The position numbers and the translations under genes were made by a program. The notes under the pieces are model-generated. The model was given only the letters and a program-made list of their open reading frames with translations, was not told the origin of the DNA and ran no database searches. Below, one piece after another: positions 8,875 through 17,121 of a DNA stretch of 64,000 nucleotides. Source of the stretch: an uncultured Eubacteriales bacterium (lineage in GTDB: Bacteria; Bacillota; Clostridia; Christensenellales; Aristaeellaceae); NCBI GenBank assembly GCA_900542445.1, contig UQNN01000001.1, positions 124,001 to 188,000 of the forward strand, given 5' to 3'. How positions within the stretch are numbered: the stretch's first letter is position 1; the number at the start of each line of letters is the position of its first letter.

Positions 8875-10794
8875 ATGATTATCTTATCTGCCCAGAACAT
8901 CGCCAAAGCTTTCGGTGTAAACACCGTGCTGCGGGATGTCTCGCTGACCGTGCAGCAAGGCGATCGCATCGGGCTTGTGGGTGTAAACGGCTGCGGCAAA
9001 TCGACGCTTATGCGCATTCTTGCAGGGCTGGACGCGCAAGACAGTGGCGAAATTTCTCTTGTTCGCGGCACGCGCGTGGGATATCTCGCTCAGCAAAACA
9101 TGGTAACCAGCGGCGAAACCGTTTGGAACGAGCTGCAAAAAGTCTACGAGCCGGTTTTCGTAATGGAAAAAAAGCTGCGTGAACTTGAAGATGAAATGGC
9201 GCATGCCCATACCGACGAGCAGCGGTTTGCCCGGCTTTCCTCCGACTATGACCGTCTGATCCAGCGCTTTGAAGAGGCGGACGGCTATGCCTGGAAGAGC
9301 ATGGTTTCCGGCGTGCTCAACGGCCTTGGTTTTAAGCCCACACAATACGACCAATGTGTCGATTCTCTGAGCGGCGGCGAACAAACTCGCCTGTGTTTGG
9401 CGCGTTTACTGCTGCAAAAGCCGGATTTGCTGCTGCTGGACGAGCCGACCAACCACTTGGATATGGAGACGCTTCAATGGCTTGAAAACTATCTTTCGGC
9501 CTATAAAGGCAGCGTGCTGGTCATTTCCCACGACCGCTATTTTCTCGATCATGTCTGCACGGGCATCGTTGAAATCCTGATGGGTTCGTCCGAACAGTAT
9601 AACGGAAACTATACCCGTTATATTGCACAACGGCAGGAGCGCTTTGAGTCCCGCATGCGCGCCTATGAAATTCAGCAAAAGGAAATCGAGCGTCAGCAGG
9701 CAATCATCGCCCGCTACCGCATGTTCAACCGCGAAAAATCCATCCGTGCCGCAGAAAGCCGCGAAAAAGCGCTTGATCGTATGGAAAAACTGGAAAAACC
9801 TGTGGATGAGCGCGCAATCCGTTTTTCCTTTGAGGCACGCAGACGAACGGGCGAAGATGTGCTTCAGCTCAGCGAATTGAGTAAGTCGTTTGGCGAAAAA
9901 CATCTTTTCCACGATCTGACGCTGCATGTGCGCGCGGGCGACCGCGTGGCGCTGATCGGGCCAAACGGCGTTGGCAAATCAACGCTTATCAAAATCGTTG
10001 TCGGCGAAGAAAAGCCGGATACCGGCTTCATTCGCTACGGTTCAAATGTGGATATCGGCTACTACGATCAGCATCAAAGCACACTGCATAACGATAAAAC
10101 CGTGCTGGACGAGGTCTGGGATCGCTTCCCGCAGATGGAGCAATCCAACGTGCGTGGCGCGCTGGGCATGTTCCTGTTTACGGGCGACGACGTATTTAAA
10201 CCCATTCATACCCTTTCCGGCGGCGAAAAAGGCCGTGTTGCGCTGACGGCGCTCATGCTTCGCAAAGACAACCTGTTGCTGCTGGACGAGCCGACCAACC
10301 ATCTGGACATGGATTCCCGCGAAGTGCTGGAGGATGCGCTGGCGGATTTTGGCGGCACCATCATCACGGTCTCGCATGACCGATACTTCATCAACCGCAT
10401 CGCTAACCGCATCATTGAAATGCAGCCGAACGGCGTCACGGAGTACATCGGCAATTACGACGATTATATTGAGCGAAAAAACCGTCCCGTCGCTGTGGAA
10501 GCCGAGACGGGAAAAACAAGAACGGAGCTTGAAAAAGAAAAGCGCCGCGAAAAACTAAATCGTCAGGCGCTTCGCCAACTGAAAACCCGCGCGCAGGAAG
10601 CAGAGAAAGCCGTCGGCAGTAAGGAGGCGGAAATCGCCGAACTTGAAGCGCAGATGGCAGATCCGGCACTGTATAGCGACGCGCAGAAGGCAGCGGACGT
10701 TCAACGTGTCTATCAAAAAGCGCAGCAGAAGCTGCAAACGCTTTACGAACAATGGGAAGCGGCCGAAGCCGCACTGTCTCAAGAAGATGATTAA
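8875..10794 (+). CDS. ABC-F family ATPase
   Basis: A 639-residue soluble protein with two ABC ATPase domains: Walker A GVNGCGKST and GPNGVGKST, signatures LSGGEQTRL and LSGGEKGRV, and Walker B LLLLDEPTNHLD in both halves. There are no membrane segments. Between them lies the ABC-F linker (FESRMRAYEIQQKEIERQQ region), and a charged coiled coil forms the C-terminus (from about residue 540, TELEKEKRREKLNRQALRQ). ABC-F proteins bind the ribosomal E site and act in translation quality control or ribosome protection; no antibiotic specificity can be read from sequence. I chose ATG 8875 because AGGAG lies 8 bases before it and the first beta strand starts there. udk follows after 35 bases. Confidence 0.92.
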   Translation: MIILSAQNIAKAFGVNTVLRDVSLTVQQGDRIGLVGVNGCGKSTLMRILAGLDAQDSGEISLVRGTRVGYLAQQNMVTSGETVWNELQKVYEPVFVMEKKLRELEDEMAHAHTDEQRFARLSSDYDRLIQRFEEADGYAWKSMVSGVLNGLGFKPTQYDQCVDSLSGGEQTRLCLARLLLQKPDLLLLDEPTNHLDMETLQWLENYLSAYKGSVLVISHDRYFLDHVCTGIVEILMGSSEQYNGNYTRYIAQRQERFESRMRAYEIQQKEIERQQAIIARYRMFNREKSIRAAESREKALDRMEKLEKPVDERAIRFSFEARRRTGEDVLQLSELSKSFGEKHLFHDLTLHVRAGDRVALIGPNGVGKSTLIKIVVGEEKPDTGFIRYGSNVDIGYYDQHQSTLHNDKTVLDEVWDRFPQMEQSNVRGALGMFLFTGDDVFKPIHTLSGGEKGRVALTALMLRKDNLLLLDEPTNHLDMDSREVLEDALADFGGTIITVSHDRYFINRIANRIIEMQPNGVTEYIGNYDDYIERKNRPVAVEAETGKTRTELEKEKRREKLNRQALRQLKTRAQEAEKAVGSKEAEIAELEAQMADPALYSDAQKAADVQRVYQKAQQKLQTLYEQWEAAEAALSQEDD

Positions 10795-10829
10795 CGAGTT
10801 GCGACAGAAAAAGGAGAGCGAATATCCAT

Positions 10830-11480
10830 ATGCTGTTTATCGGAATCTGTGGTGCAAGCGGAAGCGGAAAATCCACGCTGGCCGAAGAGCTGGCAACCAT
10901 GGTCAACAAAAGCATTCTGATCATCAACCAGGATGCTTACTATAAAAATCATCCCGATTTGAGTTTCGAGAAGCGCTGCCTGCTCAATTACGATGAGCCG
11001 TCCATCTTTGATCACGACCAGCTGCTGGAAGATGTGCGCGAATTGCTCAATGGCAGGCGAGTATCCAGAAAGCGCTATGATTATACGCATCACTGCCGCG
11101 CAGATGTGCCGGGCGAGTATCTTGAACCACATGATGTAATCATCGTCGAAGGCATTCACGCATTTTACGATGCACGCCTGCGCGCAATGATGGATCTCAA
11201 GCTCTATATGCACGTCGAATCCGATATCTGTCTGCTGCGCCGCATTCAGCGCGATATCAACGAACGCGGCCGCCAGATTGACAACATCTCTTCACAATAT
11301 ATTACAACCGTCAAACCGATGTTTGATCAGTATATCCGCAATTATGAGCAATACGCTGACGTGATTGTTGCAGGCGGCGGCAAAGACGCCAAGATCACTG
11401 AAATTCTCGCCGGCTATATCAACAACGATCTTCACCTCTACCGCGGCCTCAATCGCAGAAAGGAAAAAGATAATGCTTAA
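10830..11480 (+). CDS. udk: Uridine kinase
   Basis: A 216-residue P-loop kinase of the uridine kinase/phosphoribulokinase family. The P-loop is GASGSGKST (residues 8-16), followed by the INQDAYYK motif and YDEPSIFD, both typical of Udk substrate binding, and the lid-type RRIQRDINERGR. It phosphorylates uridine and cytidine in pyrimidine salvage. AAGGAGAG precedes the ATG. It sits between the ABC-F and MFS genes on the plus strand, and its stop overlaps the start of the MFS gene by 8 bases, so the three genes probably form one transcript. Confidence 0.92.
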   Translation: MLFIGICGASGSGKSTLAEELATMVNKSILIINQDAYYKNHPDLSFEKRCLLNYDEPSIFDHDQLLEDVRELLNGRRVSRKRYDYTHHCRADVPGEYLEPHDVIIVEGIHAFYDARLRAMMDLKLYMHVESDICLLRRIQRDINERGRQIDNISSQYITTVKPMFDQYIRNYEQYADVIVAGGGKDAKITEILAGYINNDLHLYRGLNRRKEKDNA

Positions 11481-12726
11481 AGGGTATACCAAAGCTGAAA
11501 AAAGCTGGATGCTCTATGATTGGGCAAATTCGGCTTTTGCAACCATCATTGCAGCAATTATCCTCCCCATTTTCTTTAAAGAAATTGCCCATCAGAATGG
11601 CGTGAGCGATGTGAATGCGACAGCCTTCTGGGGCTATGCGACTTCCTGCGGTACGCTGATTTGCGCGGTTCTGGCGCCATTTATGGGCACGCTTGGCGAT
11701 TTCAAGGGCATGAAAAAGAAACTCTTCACCACCTTTATGCTGCTTGGCGTAATCAGCAGCGCTCTGTTGGCGTTCACTGGGAACTGGAAGGCGCTTCTGG
11801 TGCTGTATGTGCTTGGCACACTGGGGTTCAACGGTTCGTGCGTGTATTATGACAGCTTTCTGCTCGATGTGACGACAGAGGACCGCATGGACCGTGTTTC
11901 CACGCTGGGCTATGGCCTGGGTTATATCGGAGGTTCCACAATTCCGCTGGTGCTTTCCCTTCTGCTGATTCAGTTTGGCGATGCAATCGGAATCGGTACC
12001 ATGCTGGCTACACGGATCTCCTTCCTGTTGACGGCAGGATGGTGGCTTGTGTTCACGCTTCCCATGCTGCGCCATGTTCAGCAGAAGCATGGCATTGAAC
12101 CAGAGCGAAACATCATTTTACACACGCTGCGCAACGTAAAAAACACATGCGGCATGATTGTCAAAAATAAGAGTGTCGTCGCGTTTATCATCGCGTACTT
12201 CTTCTATATCGACGGCGTCGGCACAATCATTCATATGGCAACAGTTTTCGGCGACTCCTGCGGGCTGGGCAGCATGGATATGATGGTCGTGCTGCTCGTT
12301 GTGCAGATTGTGGCATTTCCCTTCGCAATTCTATATGGCAAACTCTCTGAAAAGGTCGGCTCGCGGGCAATGATTCTTGTCGGCATTGCGACCTATGTCG
12401 TGGTTTGCTTTGTGGCTTTCGGGCTGAGCACGCTGCGCGATTTTCTGATTCTCGCGGTGCTTGTCGGCACAGCGCAGGGCGGCATTCAGGCGCTTTCCCG
12501 TTCGTTCTTCGGCAAACTTGTGCCGGAAGAATCCGCCAGCGAATACTTTGGATTCTTTGACGTGTTCGGCAAATTTTCAGCCGTCATCGGTCCTGCTCTC
12601 TTTGGCATTGTAGCTCAGGCGACAGGCGTTTCTCGTTACGGCATTCTTCCTGTTTTAGGCATGTTTATCCTCGGCGGGGTCATTATGGTGTTTGTTGTGC
12701 CGAAGAAAATCGAACGGATTCACTGA
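11473..12726 (+). CDS. MFS transporter, Atg22/UMF1-like
   Basis: A 417-residue membrane protein with about 12 hydrophobic helices. The N-terminal motif MLYDWANSAFAT is characteristic of the UMF1/Atg22-like branch of the major facilitator superfamily, also found in YxiO-type bacterial proteins. The substrate is unknown; Atg22 in yeast exports amino acids from the vacuole, which says little about bacterial members. The ATG at 11473 has the ribosome site GAAAGGAAAAAG inside udk and overlaps its end. An imperfect inverted-repeat element (12738-12945) follows and could terminate transcription. Confidence 0.85.
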   Translation: MLKGYTKAEKSWMLYDWANSAFATIIAAIILPIFFKEIAHQNGVSDVNATAFWGYATSCGTLICAVLAPFMGTLGDFKGMKKKLFTTFMLLGVISSALLAFTGNWKALLVLYVLGTLGFNGSCVYYDSFLLDVTTEDRMDRVSTLGYGLGYIGGSTIPLVLSLLLIQFGDAIGIGTMLATRISFLLTAGWWLVFTLPMLRHVQQKHGIEPERNIILHTLRNVKNTCGMIVKNKSVVAFIIAYFFYIDGVGTIIHMATVFGDSCGLGSMDMMVVLLVVQIVAFPFAILYGKLSEKVGSRAMILVGIATYVVVCFVAFGLSTLRDFLILAVLVGTAQGGIQALSRSFFGKLVPEESASEYFGFFDVFGKFSAVIGPALFGIVAQATGVSRYGILPVLGMFILGGVIMVFVVPKKIERIH

Positions 12727-12737
12727 TTGAGTATATG

Positions 12738-12945
12738 AAAAGGGGCTGTCAAGCTAACAAACCTGATATTTCAAGAAAAAACTAAGTATTTTTGCCCAAA
12801 GGTTTCCAAAGGGCGATGCGCCAAACATGCGCCGTAAACGTTCGGAAAGCCCTTTGGTGTGGCGATGGTGCAAAGCCCCATATCCTGGAAATGCTTAGAT
12901 TATTGTATCTTGAAATGTTCGGTTTTAGCCTGACAGCCCTTTTTT
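12738..12945. repeat. Imperfect inverted-repeat (MITE-like) element between convergent genes
   Basis: The outer arms are about 50 bases each (12738-12790 and 12891-12945). Both begin with an A-run and (G)GGGCTGTCA, and share GCTAA, ATTTCAAGA and CTAAG in the same order with small gaps. A second, inner inverted repeat pairs CCAAAGGGC (12806-12814) with GCCCTTTGG (12849-12857). The whole piece folds into one long hairpin ended by T-runs on both strands, so it may also act as a bidirectional terminator. It has no credible coding content and ends 3 bases before the stop codon of the downstream convergent gene. Confidence 0.6.
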
Positions 12946-12948
12946 GTA

Positions 12949-14034
12949 TTACTTCAATTCTACTGCGCCTTTTTCGCTGAGCGACGGCCATTCGCCTTCG
13001 CCGTCGAATACACTTGCGCCGTTTCTCGGATAGAACACCAGTGCATCGGGATAAGTTTTCCTCGGGTTACCTTCCAACGAAATGGTGCAGATCAATCCGT
13101 TATCTTGCCACAACGTACTTGTGGGATAAGCAATTTCTTCGCCTTCTCCAGCGCAAATATCCAAATGGCCTTTCGGGGCAAGCAGTCCTTCCGTGTAGTC
13201 GCCCGCAATATTTTCCCGCGTCTGTGCATCGATAGAAGTGTCGAAAACCAATTTCAATTCTCCGTAAGTACGCAGAGATGAGGCTTTCAATAAGGTGATT
13301 TGCGCCGTATAGCCGTCAAAAGCGTGGATTTCAGAAGGCTCGAAGCTGCGCATGGTTCCGTAATCCGTACTTGTTACGGCAATCGACAATTCGCTTTCTC
13401 CCGCTGAGCAGGAAACAGGGATGGTTACGGTGAAGGCGCTCGGCATGTTTTCCAACTCAATTTCGTAAGTATACAAAATTTCAAACCGCGTTTCGTCGCC
13501 CCAATCGAAGTCGGCGCTTCTGACCTGCACGTAGCCATCATCAGACGAAGCTTCCATCAGTTCGTGCGTAAGTCCATAATGCTCAAGCCCTGCGAGATAA
13601 TCTTCGTCCTCGTCTTTAGGCACATAGTATCCTTCGGTCGCCAGCGCGGGGTCAATCACACCGATGGTTGCGAACAGCCGCTGTCCGTCGCAGACCCACT
13701 CTCTGATGCTTGCCGTGCATGCGCCGATTGAAACGCTGTCCCCATCCTCTGTATGCACCATTGCGCCCGCGTCATCCAGTACCCAATTTTTTGCCTCTGT
13801 GTTGGTGATGAAATCCAATACGCCTGTGAACTTTGCCGCTACAGCGACGGTAGATAGTAGGAGCAGCGCTGCAAGCAGGACGATTGCTCCATTCACCTTT
13901 CTTTTCGTTGTGCACGCCTCCGTTCTTTCTGTTTGTAGAATGCGCAGTGTCTGTTCTACTCGGCGATGAAACATATCCGGAGTTTCGCCCAAAGACGCAT
14001 CCAGTTCGTTGAGCCATTCCTTTCCCTCTTTCAT
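12949..14034 (-). CDS. DUF4179-type anti-sigma factor, single membrane span
   Basis: A 361-residue protein whose N-terminus (MKEGKEWLNELDASL) is a short cytoplasmic anti-sigma-like helical region. One membrane segment follows (about 49-69, GAIVLLAALLLLSTVAVAAKF-like), then an extracytoplasmic domain of about 290 residues rich in beta strands and acidic residues. This layout fits DUF4179/RsiV-like regulators that hold an ECF sigma factor at the membrane and sense envelope conditions. Its ATG overlaps the sigma-factor stop by 4 bases (ATGA), supporting a sigma/anti-sigma pair. The longer upstream frame lies inside the sigma gene and is not used. The inducing signal cannot be read from the sequence. 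Confidence 0.82.
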   Translation of the reverse strand: MKEGKEWLNELDASLGETPDMFHRRVEQTLRILQTERTEACTTKRKVNGAIVLLAALLLLSTVAVAAKFTGVLDFITNTEAKNWVLDDAGAMVHTEDGDSVSIGACTASIREWVCDGQRLFATIGVIDPALATEGYYVPKDEDEDYLAGLEHYGLTHELMEASSDDGYVQVRSADFDWGDETRFEILYTYEIELENMPSAFTVTIPVSCSAGESELSIAVTSTDYGTMRSFEPSEIHAFDGYTAQITLLKASSLRTYGELKLVFDTSIDAQTRENIAGDYTEGLLAPKGHLDICAGEGEEIAYPTSTLWQDNGLICTISLEGNPRKTYPDALVFYPRNGASVFDGEGEWPSLSEKGAVELK

Positions 14035-14522
14035 CGAGTCGCACCTCCTCTCAATTCGTTTTCCTGCCTTTCCATTTCCCTCCGAAGAGCACGTCGAGCT
14101 TGAACAGCGCGATATTTGACTGTGTTTTCGGGTACACGCGTCACGGAAGCAATTTCCGCATAGGTGAATCCTTCCAGCTCGTGCATAATCAAAACAATAC
14201 GCCACGGCTCCTTGATGCGCTGAAGCGCTTCCATCACACCCGTTTCCTCCGCCTGCGGTGCGGGCCATTCAGGCATTTCTTCAACCGGTATCATGCGTTT
14301 CAAGCGTCTGCCGATATTATGGCATTCGTTGATAAGAATGCGCAACAGCCATGTCTTAAAAAAGCGCGGGTTGACGTCGTTTCTGTGCTTCCATGCGCGG
14401 GTCAGTGCCTCCTGAACGGCATCGCAGCAATCTGCATCGCTACTCAGAATAGTTCTGCTGACACGGTAAAGCGTTTTTTCGTATGCCTGCACTTCGCGGA
14501 CGAACTCCGCATCGGTCATCAT
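14031..14522 (-). CDS. ECF-family RNA polymerase sigma factor
   Basis: A 163-residue sigma-70 protein with only regions 2 and 4. Region 2 runs through DADCCDAVQEALTRAWKHR and PRFFKTWLLRILINEC; region 4 contains ELEGFTYAEIASVTRVPENTVKYR, a helix-turn-helix for -35 recognition. ECF sigmas direct envelope-stress responses. AAGGAGG lies 8 bases before the ATG chosen. An ECF-like promoter lies upstream (14558-14587), suggesting autoregulation, and the anti-sigma gene overlaps its end. Confidence 0.93.
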   Translation of the reverse strand: MMTDAEFVREVQAYEKTLYRVSRTILSSDADCCDAVQEALTRAWKHRNDVNPRFFKTWLLRILINECHNIGRRLKRMIPVEEMPEWPAPQAEETGVMEALQRIKEPWRIVLIMHELEGFTYAEIASVTRVPENTVKYRAVQARRALRREMERQENELRGGATR

Positions 14523-14557
14523 CCGTCATTCCTCCTTCGTTTTGAGCGCTCTTATCC

Positions 14558-14587
14558 ATTAGACGGTTTTACCGAGCAAAAAGTTGG
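14558..14587 (-). promoter_or_regulatory. Probable autoregulatory ECF promoter
   Basis: Minus strand: -35-like CCAACTTTTT (14578-14587) and -10-like CGTCTAAT (14558-14565), resembling the AAC/CGTC pattern of ECF-type promoters. It lies directly upstream of the ECF sigma gene, and no sigma-A TATAAT is visible there. Confidence 0.6.
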
Positions 14588-14621
14588 AAAAAAACAAAAA
14601 AGGCGGAGTTTTTTCCGCCTT
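14588..14621 (-). terminator. Rho-independent terminator of galE
   Basis: Minus strand: stem AAGGCGGA/TCCGCCTT followed by TTTTTTGTTTTTTT, about 20 bases after the galE stop and immediately before the ECF promoter. Confidence 0.88.
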
Positions 14622-14640
14622 CTGAGAGTTTTACCCGATA

Positions 14641-15654
14641 TCAATCCGCATATCCATTCGGATTCTGCGTCTGCCAGCGCCATGCATCGCGGCACATGTC
14701 CTCAAGATTTTTCTGCGCCGTCCAACCCAGCAGTTCTTTTGCCTTAGTCGGATCTGCCCAGCATTCGGCGATATCGCCCGGACGGCGCGCCTCAATCTTA
14801 TACGGCACCTTTACACCGTTGACTTTTTCAAACGCCTTCACAATATCCAACACGCTGTAACCATGTCCCGTGCCGAGGTTGATGATTTCCGTACCTGTGT
14901 GTTTCATGGCAAAATCAGCCGCCGCGATATGGCCGCGCGCCAAATCGACGACATGGATATAATCACGAACGCCCGTACCATCCGGTGTGGGATAGTCGTC
15001 TCCAAACACATGCAGATAAGCCAGTTTTCCGGCCGCAACCTGTGAAACATAGGGCAGCAGGTTATTCGGAATTCCGTTGGGCATTTCGCCGATACGGCCA
15101 CTCTCATGCGCGCCGATCGGATTGAAGTAGCGCAGCAGCACAACCGACCAATCCGGATTCGCTTTAGCCACGTCGGTGAGAATGCGTTCATTCATGTATT
15201 TCGTCCAACCGTAAGGATTGGTGCAGCTGGTGGGCATGGTCTCATCCAGCGGCATGTGATCCGGAATGCCGTACACCGTCGCAGACGAGCTGAAAATAAA
15301 GCGCTTCACGCCATGTTTTTTCATGGCCTCACACACAGTCAGCGTACAATCCAGATTGTTACGGTAATACTCCAGCGGTTTGGCGACGGACTCGCCTACG
15401 GCCTTATACGCCGCGAAGTGAATCACCGCATCCACTGTATTTTCATTCAAAACCCGATCCATCGCTGCAAAGTCGCAGGCATCCGCGTTGTAAAATTTTA
15501 CTTTTTTCCCGGTCAGTTCTTCTACGCGATCAATAACCTTCTCACTGCTGTTGTAGAGATTATCCACCACAACAACGTCATGGCCCGCATTCAGCAGTTC
15601 AACCGCGGTGTGAGAACCAATAAAACCGGCGCCGCCAGTCAAAAGAATGTTCAT
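14641..15654 (-). CDS. galE: UDP-glucose 4-epimerase
   Basis: A 337-residue extended short-chain dehydrogenase/reductase. The NAD-binding motif GGAGFIGSH is at residues 7-15; the catalytic SSSATVYG and YGWTK (YxxxK) motifs and the substrate-side RYFNPIGAHESG are all present. It interconverts UDP-glucose and UDP-galactose for surface glycans or the Leloir pathway; no other galactose gene is adjacent. GGGAGGAG precedes the ATG. It has its own promoter (15690-15718) and terminator, so it is probably monocistronic. Confidence 0.96.
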   Translation of the reverse strand: MNILLTGGAGFIGSHTAVELLNAGHDVVVVDNLYNSSEKVIDRVEELTGKKVKFYNADACDFAAMDRVLNENTVDAVIHFAAYKAVGESVAKPLEYYRNNLDCTLTVCEAMKKHGVKRFIFSSSATVYGIPDHMPLDETMPTSCTNPYGWTKYMNERILTDVAKANPDWSVVLLRYFNPIGAHESGRIGEMPNGIPNNLLPYVSQVAAGKLAYLHVFGDDYPTPDGTGVRDYIHVVDLARGHIAAADFAMKHTGTEIINLGTGHGYSVLDIVKAFEKVNGVKVPYKIEARRPGDIAECWADPTKAKELLGWTAQKNLEDMCRDAWRWQTQNPNGYAD

Positions 15655-15689
15655 CGAATCATTCTCCTCCCTTTTCTTTGGCTTTTATC

Positions 15690-15718
15690 ATTATAGCATG
15701 GTTTACGACGAATGACAA
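15690..15718 (-). promoter_or_regulatory. sigma-A promoter of galE
   Basis: Minus strand: -35 TTGTCA (15713-15718), 17-base spacer, extended -10 TGCTATAAT (TATAAT at 15690-15695), about 35 bases before the galE start codon. Confidence 0.85.
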
Positions 15719-15725
15719 TGAATAT

Positions 15726-16349
15726 TTAGTTTTCTTCCACCAGAACCGCACGACACGGCGCACCATTTTCACCGGTCAGACGAATCGGGAGCGCGCTGAG
15801 CATGTAATTCTCCTTATCCGCTTCTTCCAGACGCAGCCCTTCAAGCAATGGAATGCCTGCCCGAAGCAGTGTGGCGTGAACTTCGCCGTCGCAGAGTTCC
15901 ATGTTTTCCACGGTCGGCGCATCAATACCTACCAGCTTGACGGGCAACTGCGCCAAATACTGCGCCGCACGCATGCTCAATACAGCCGGATTGAAACGTG
16001 CATGCTTGTTATATTTTCCTGTCGGATCGGTGCGGAGCAGAATACGCTCACCTGGCTTAACGTTCAGCTCTTCAAGCGTCTTTTCGCTGACAACGGGATA
16101 CGGCACAGTCAGCACACGGCAAGGGCCAATGAAGCACTCCAGAGAGAAGCATTCCAGCGGCTGACCGTCCGGCAGCATATGAAGCGGCGCATCGACATGC
16201 GTTCCGCAGTGCGTGCCCATTGTCACCTCGCTGACCTCGCACATATCGCCCTGCTTAAAGCTGTTTACACGTCGGCTCTGAAAGGTGGGATCGCCGGGAT
16301 AAACGGGCATACCCTGATAGATTTCCTGAGAGATATCAATGATTTTCAT
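15726..16349 (-). CDS. Cyclase family protein (KynB-like metal hydrolase)
   Basis: A 207-residue protein of the cyclase/arylformamidase family. The metal-binding motif HCGTHVDAPLH lies at about residues 47-57, and the start MKIIDISQEIYQGMPVYPGDP is typical of the family (D-x-S/T ... PxxPGDP). Family members hydrolyse amide bonds, such as N-formylkynurenine, using zinc or manganese. No tryptophan catabolism genes are nearby, so the substrate is not assigned. The ATG at 16349 lies one base after the carboxypeptidase stop; the longer frame up to 16583 runs through that gene and is rejected. Last gene of the unit that begins at the cysteine desulfurase. Confidence 0.85.
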   Translation of the reverse strand: MKIIDISQEIYQGMPVYPGDPTFQSRRVNSFKQGDMCEVSEVTMGTHCGTHVDAPLHMLPDGQPLECFSLECFIGPCRVLTVPYPVVSEKTLEELNVKPGERILLRTDPTGKYNKHARFNPAVLSMRAAQYLAQLPVKLVGIDAPTVENMELCDGEVHATLLRAGIPLLEGLRLEEADKENYMLSALPIRLTGENGAPCRAVLVEEN

Positions 16350-16350
16350 A

Positions 16351-17121
16351 TCAATTTTCCGCGGCCTGATACGCTGCCGCGGCCTCCTTCCATTCGTTTG
16401 TAAACTCTTCCAGACACAAATTGTTTTCGTGCATATACTGTGCAATCTGAACGCCGACATAACGCAAATGCCACGGTTCATAAATGATTTCGGTGATATC
16501 TTCCTTATCCTTTTGATAACGGATAATAAATCCGTAATTCCAGCAGTTTTCGGCAATCCACTTGCCCTCTTTGGTGTCGGCAAAAGCAGACGTAAACTTC
16601 TTGCCGATTCCGGCTTTGTTAATTACGTCGATACCAAGCCCCGTTTGATGATCTGACGAACCCGGATACGCCACTACGCCGTCATCTTTGCCGTTGTTCT
16701 TTTTCAATCGGTTGGAATACATTGTGTTTTGCGTGCGATAGCTGCGGTAGCCGGAATGGGCATACAACGTAACGCCGTCTGCTTTGGCCGCGTCAAACAT
16801 ATCGGAAAGCGCCTGTGCGGCAACTTCGCGCATCTGAATCGGATCGGAACTGATTTTACGGCAAGTCAGTTTAACCAGATCTTCCGGCACATAGTTCTCA
16901 TCCAGCAGGTTTTCCTTATTCGCCAACACGATGTATTCGCTCGTTGTCAATAGTTCATATGGAATTGGATAATTCCATGTGTTCTGGCTGTCCATTTCAA
17001 CCATTTGCGCGTCCTGCGCATTCTCCAAATCTGCCAAGCTGAGAGACTCCGCCATGCATGGCAGAGAAACCGTGCAAACCAGCGCAGCCGCCAACAACGC
17101 TTTAGGGATTCTGTTTATCAT
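16351..17121 (-). CDS. VanY-type D-alanyl-D-alanine carboxypeptidase (copy 1)
   Basis: A 256-residue peptidase M15B protein. The signal peptide MINRIPKALLAAALVCTVSL plus PCMA ends near residue 24, so the enzyme is exported. The catalytic domain shows SGYRSYRTQ, SDHQTGLGIDV (zinc His and Asp) and EPWHLRYVG (zinc His). It trims the terminal D-Ala from peptidoglycan stem peptides. I chose ATG 17121 because GGGAGG lies 8 bases upstream and the signal peptide starts there; a longer frame lies within the upstream paralogue, with which it overlaps by 20 bases. No vanR/S or ligase genes are adjacent, so this is a housekeeping enzyme rather than a resistance cluster. Confidence 0.9.
   Translation of the reverse strand: MINRIPKALLAAALVCTVSLPCMAESLSLADLENAQDAQMVEMDSQNTWNYPIPYELLTTSEYIVLANKENLLDENYVPEDLVKLTCRKISSDPIQMREVAAQALSDMFDAAKADGVTLYAHSGYRSYRTQNTMYSNRLKKNNGKDDGVVAYPGSSDHQTGLGIDVINKAGIGKKFTSAFADTKEGKWIAENCWNYGFIIRYQKDKEDITEIIYEPWHLRYVGVQIAQYMHENNLCLEEFTNEWKEAAAAYQAAEN

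Noticed and set aside
12782..12991. 69-codon minus-strand frame within the inverted-repeat element
   Set aside because: It overlaps the repeat and the end of the anti-sigma gene and has no ribosome site.
12949..14268. 439-codon version of the anti-sigma gene
   Set aside because: The extra N-terminal part lies inside the ECF sigma gene in another frame. The ATG at 14034 has the expected overlap and start sequence.
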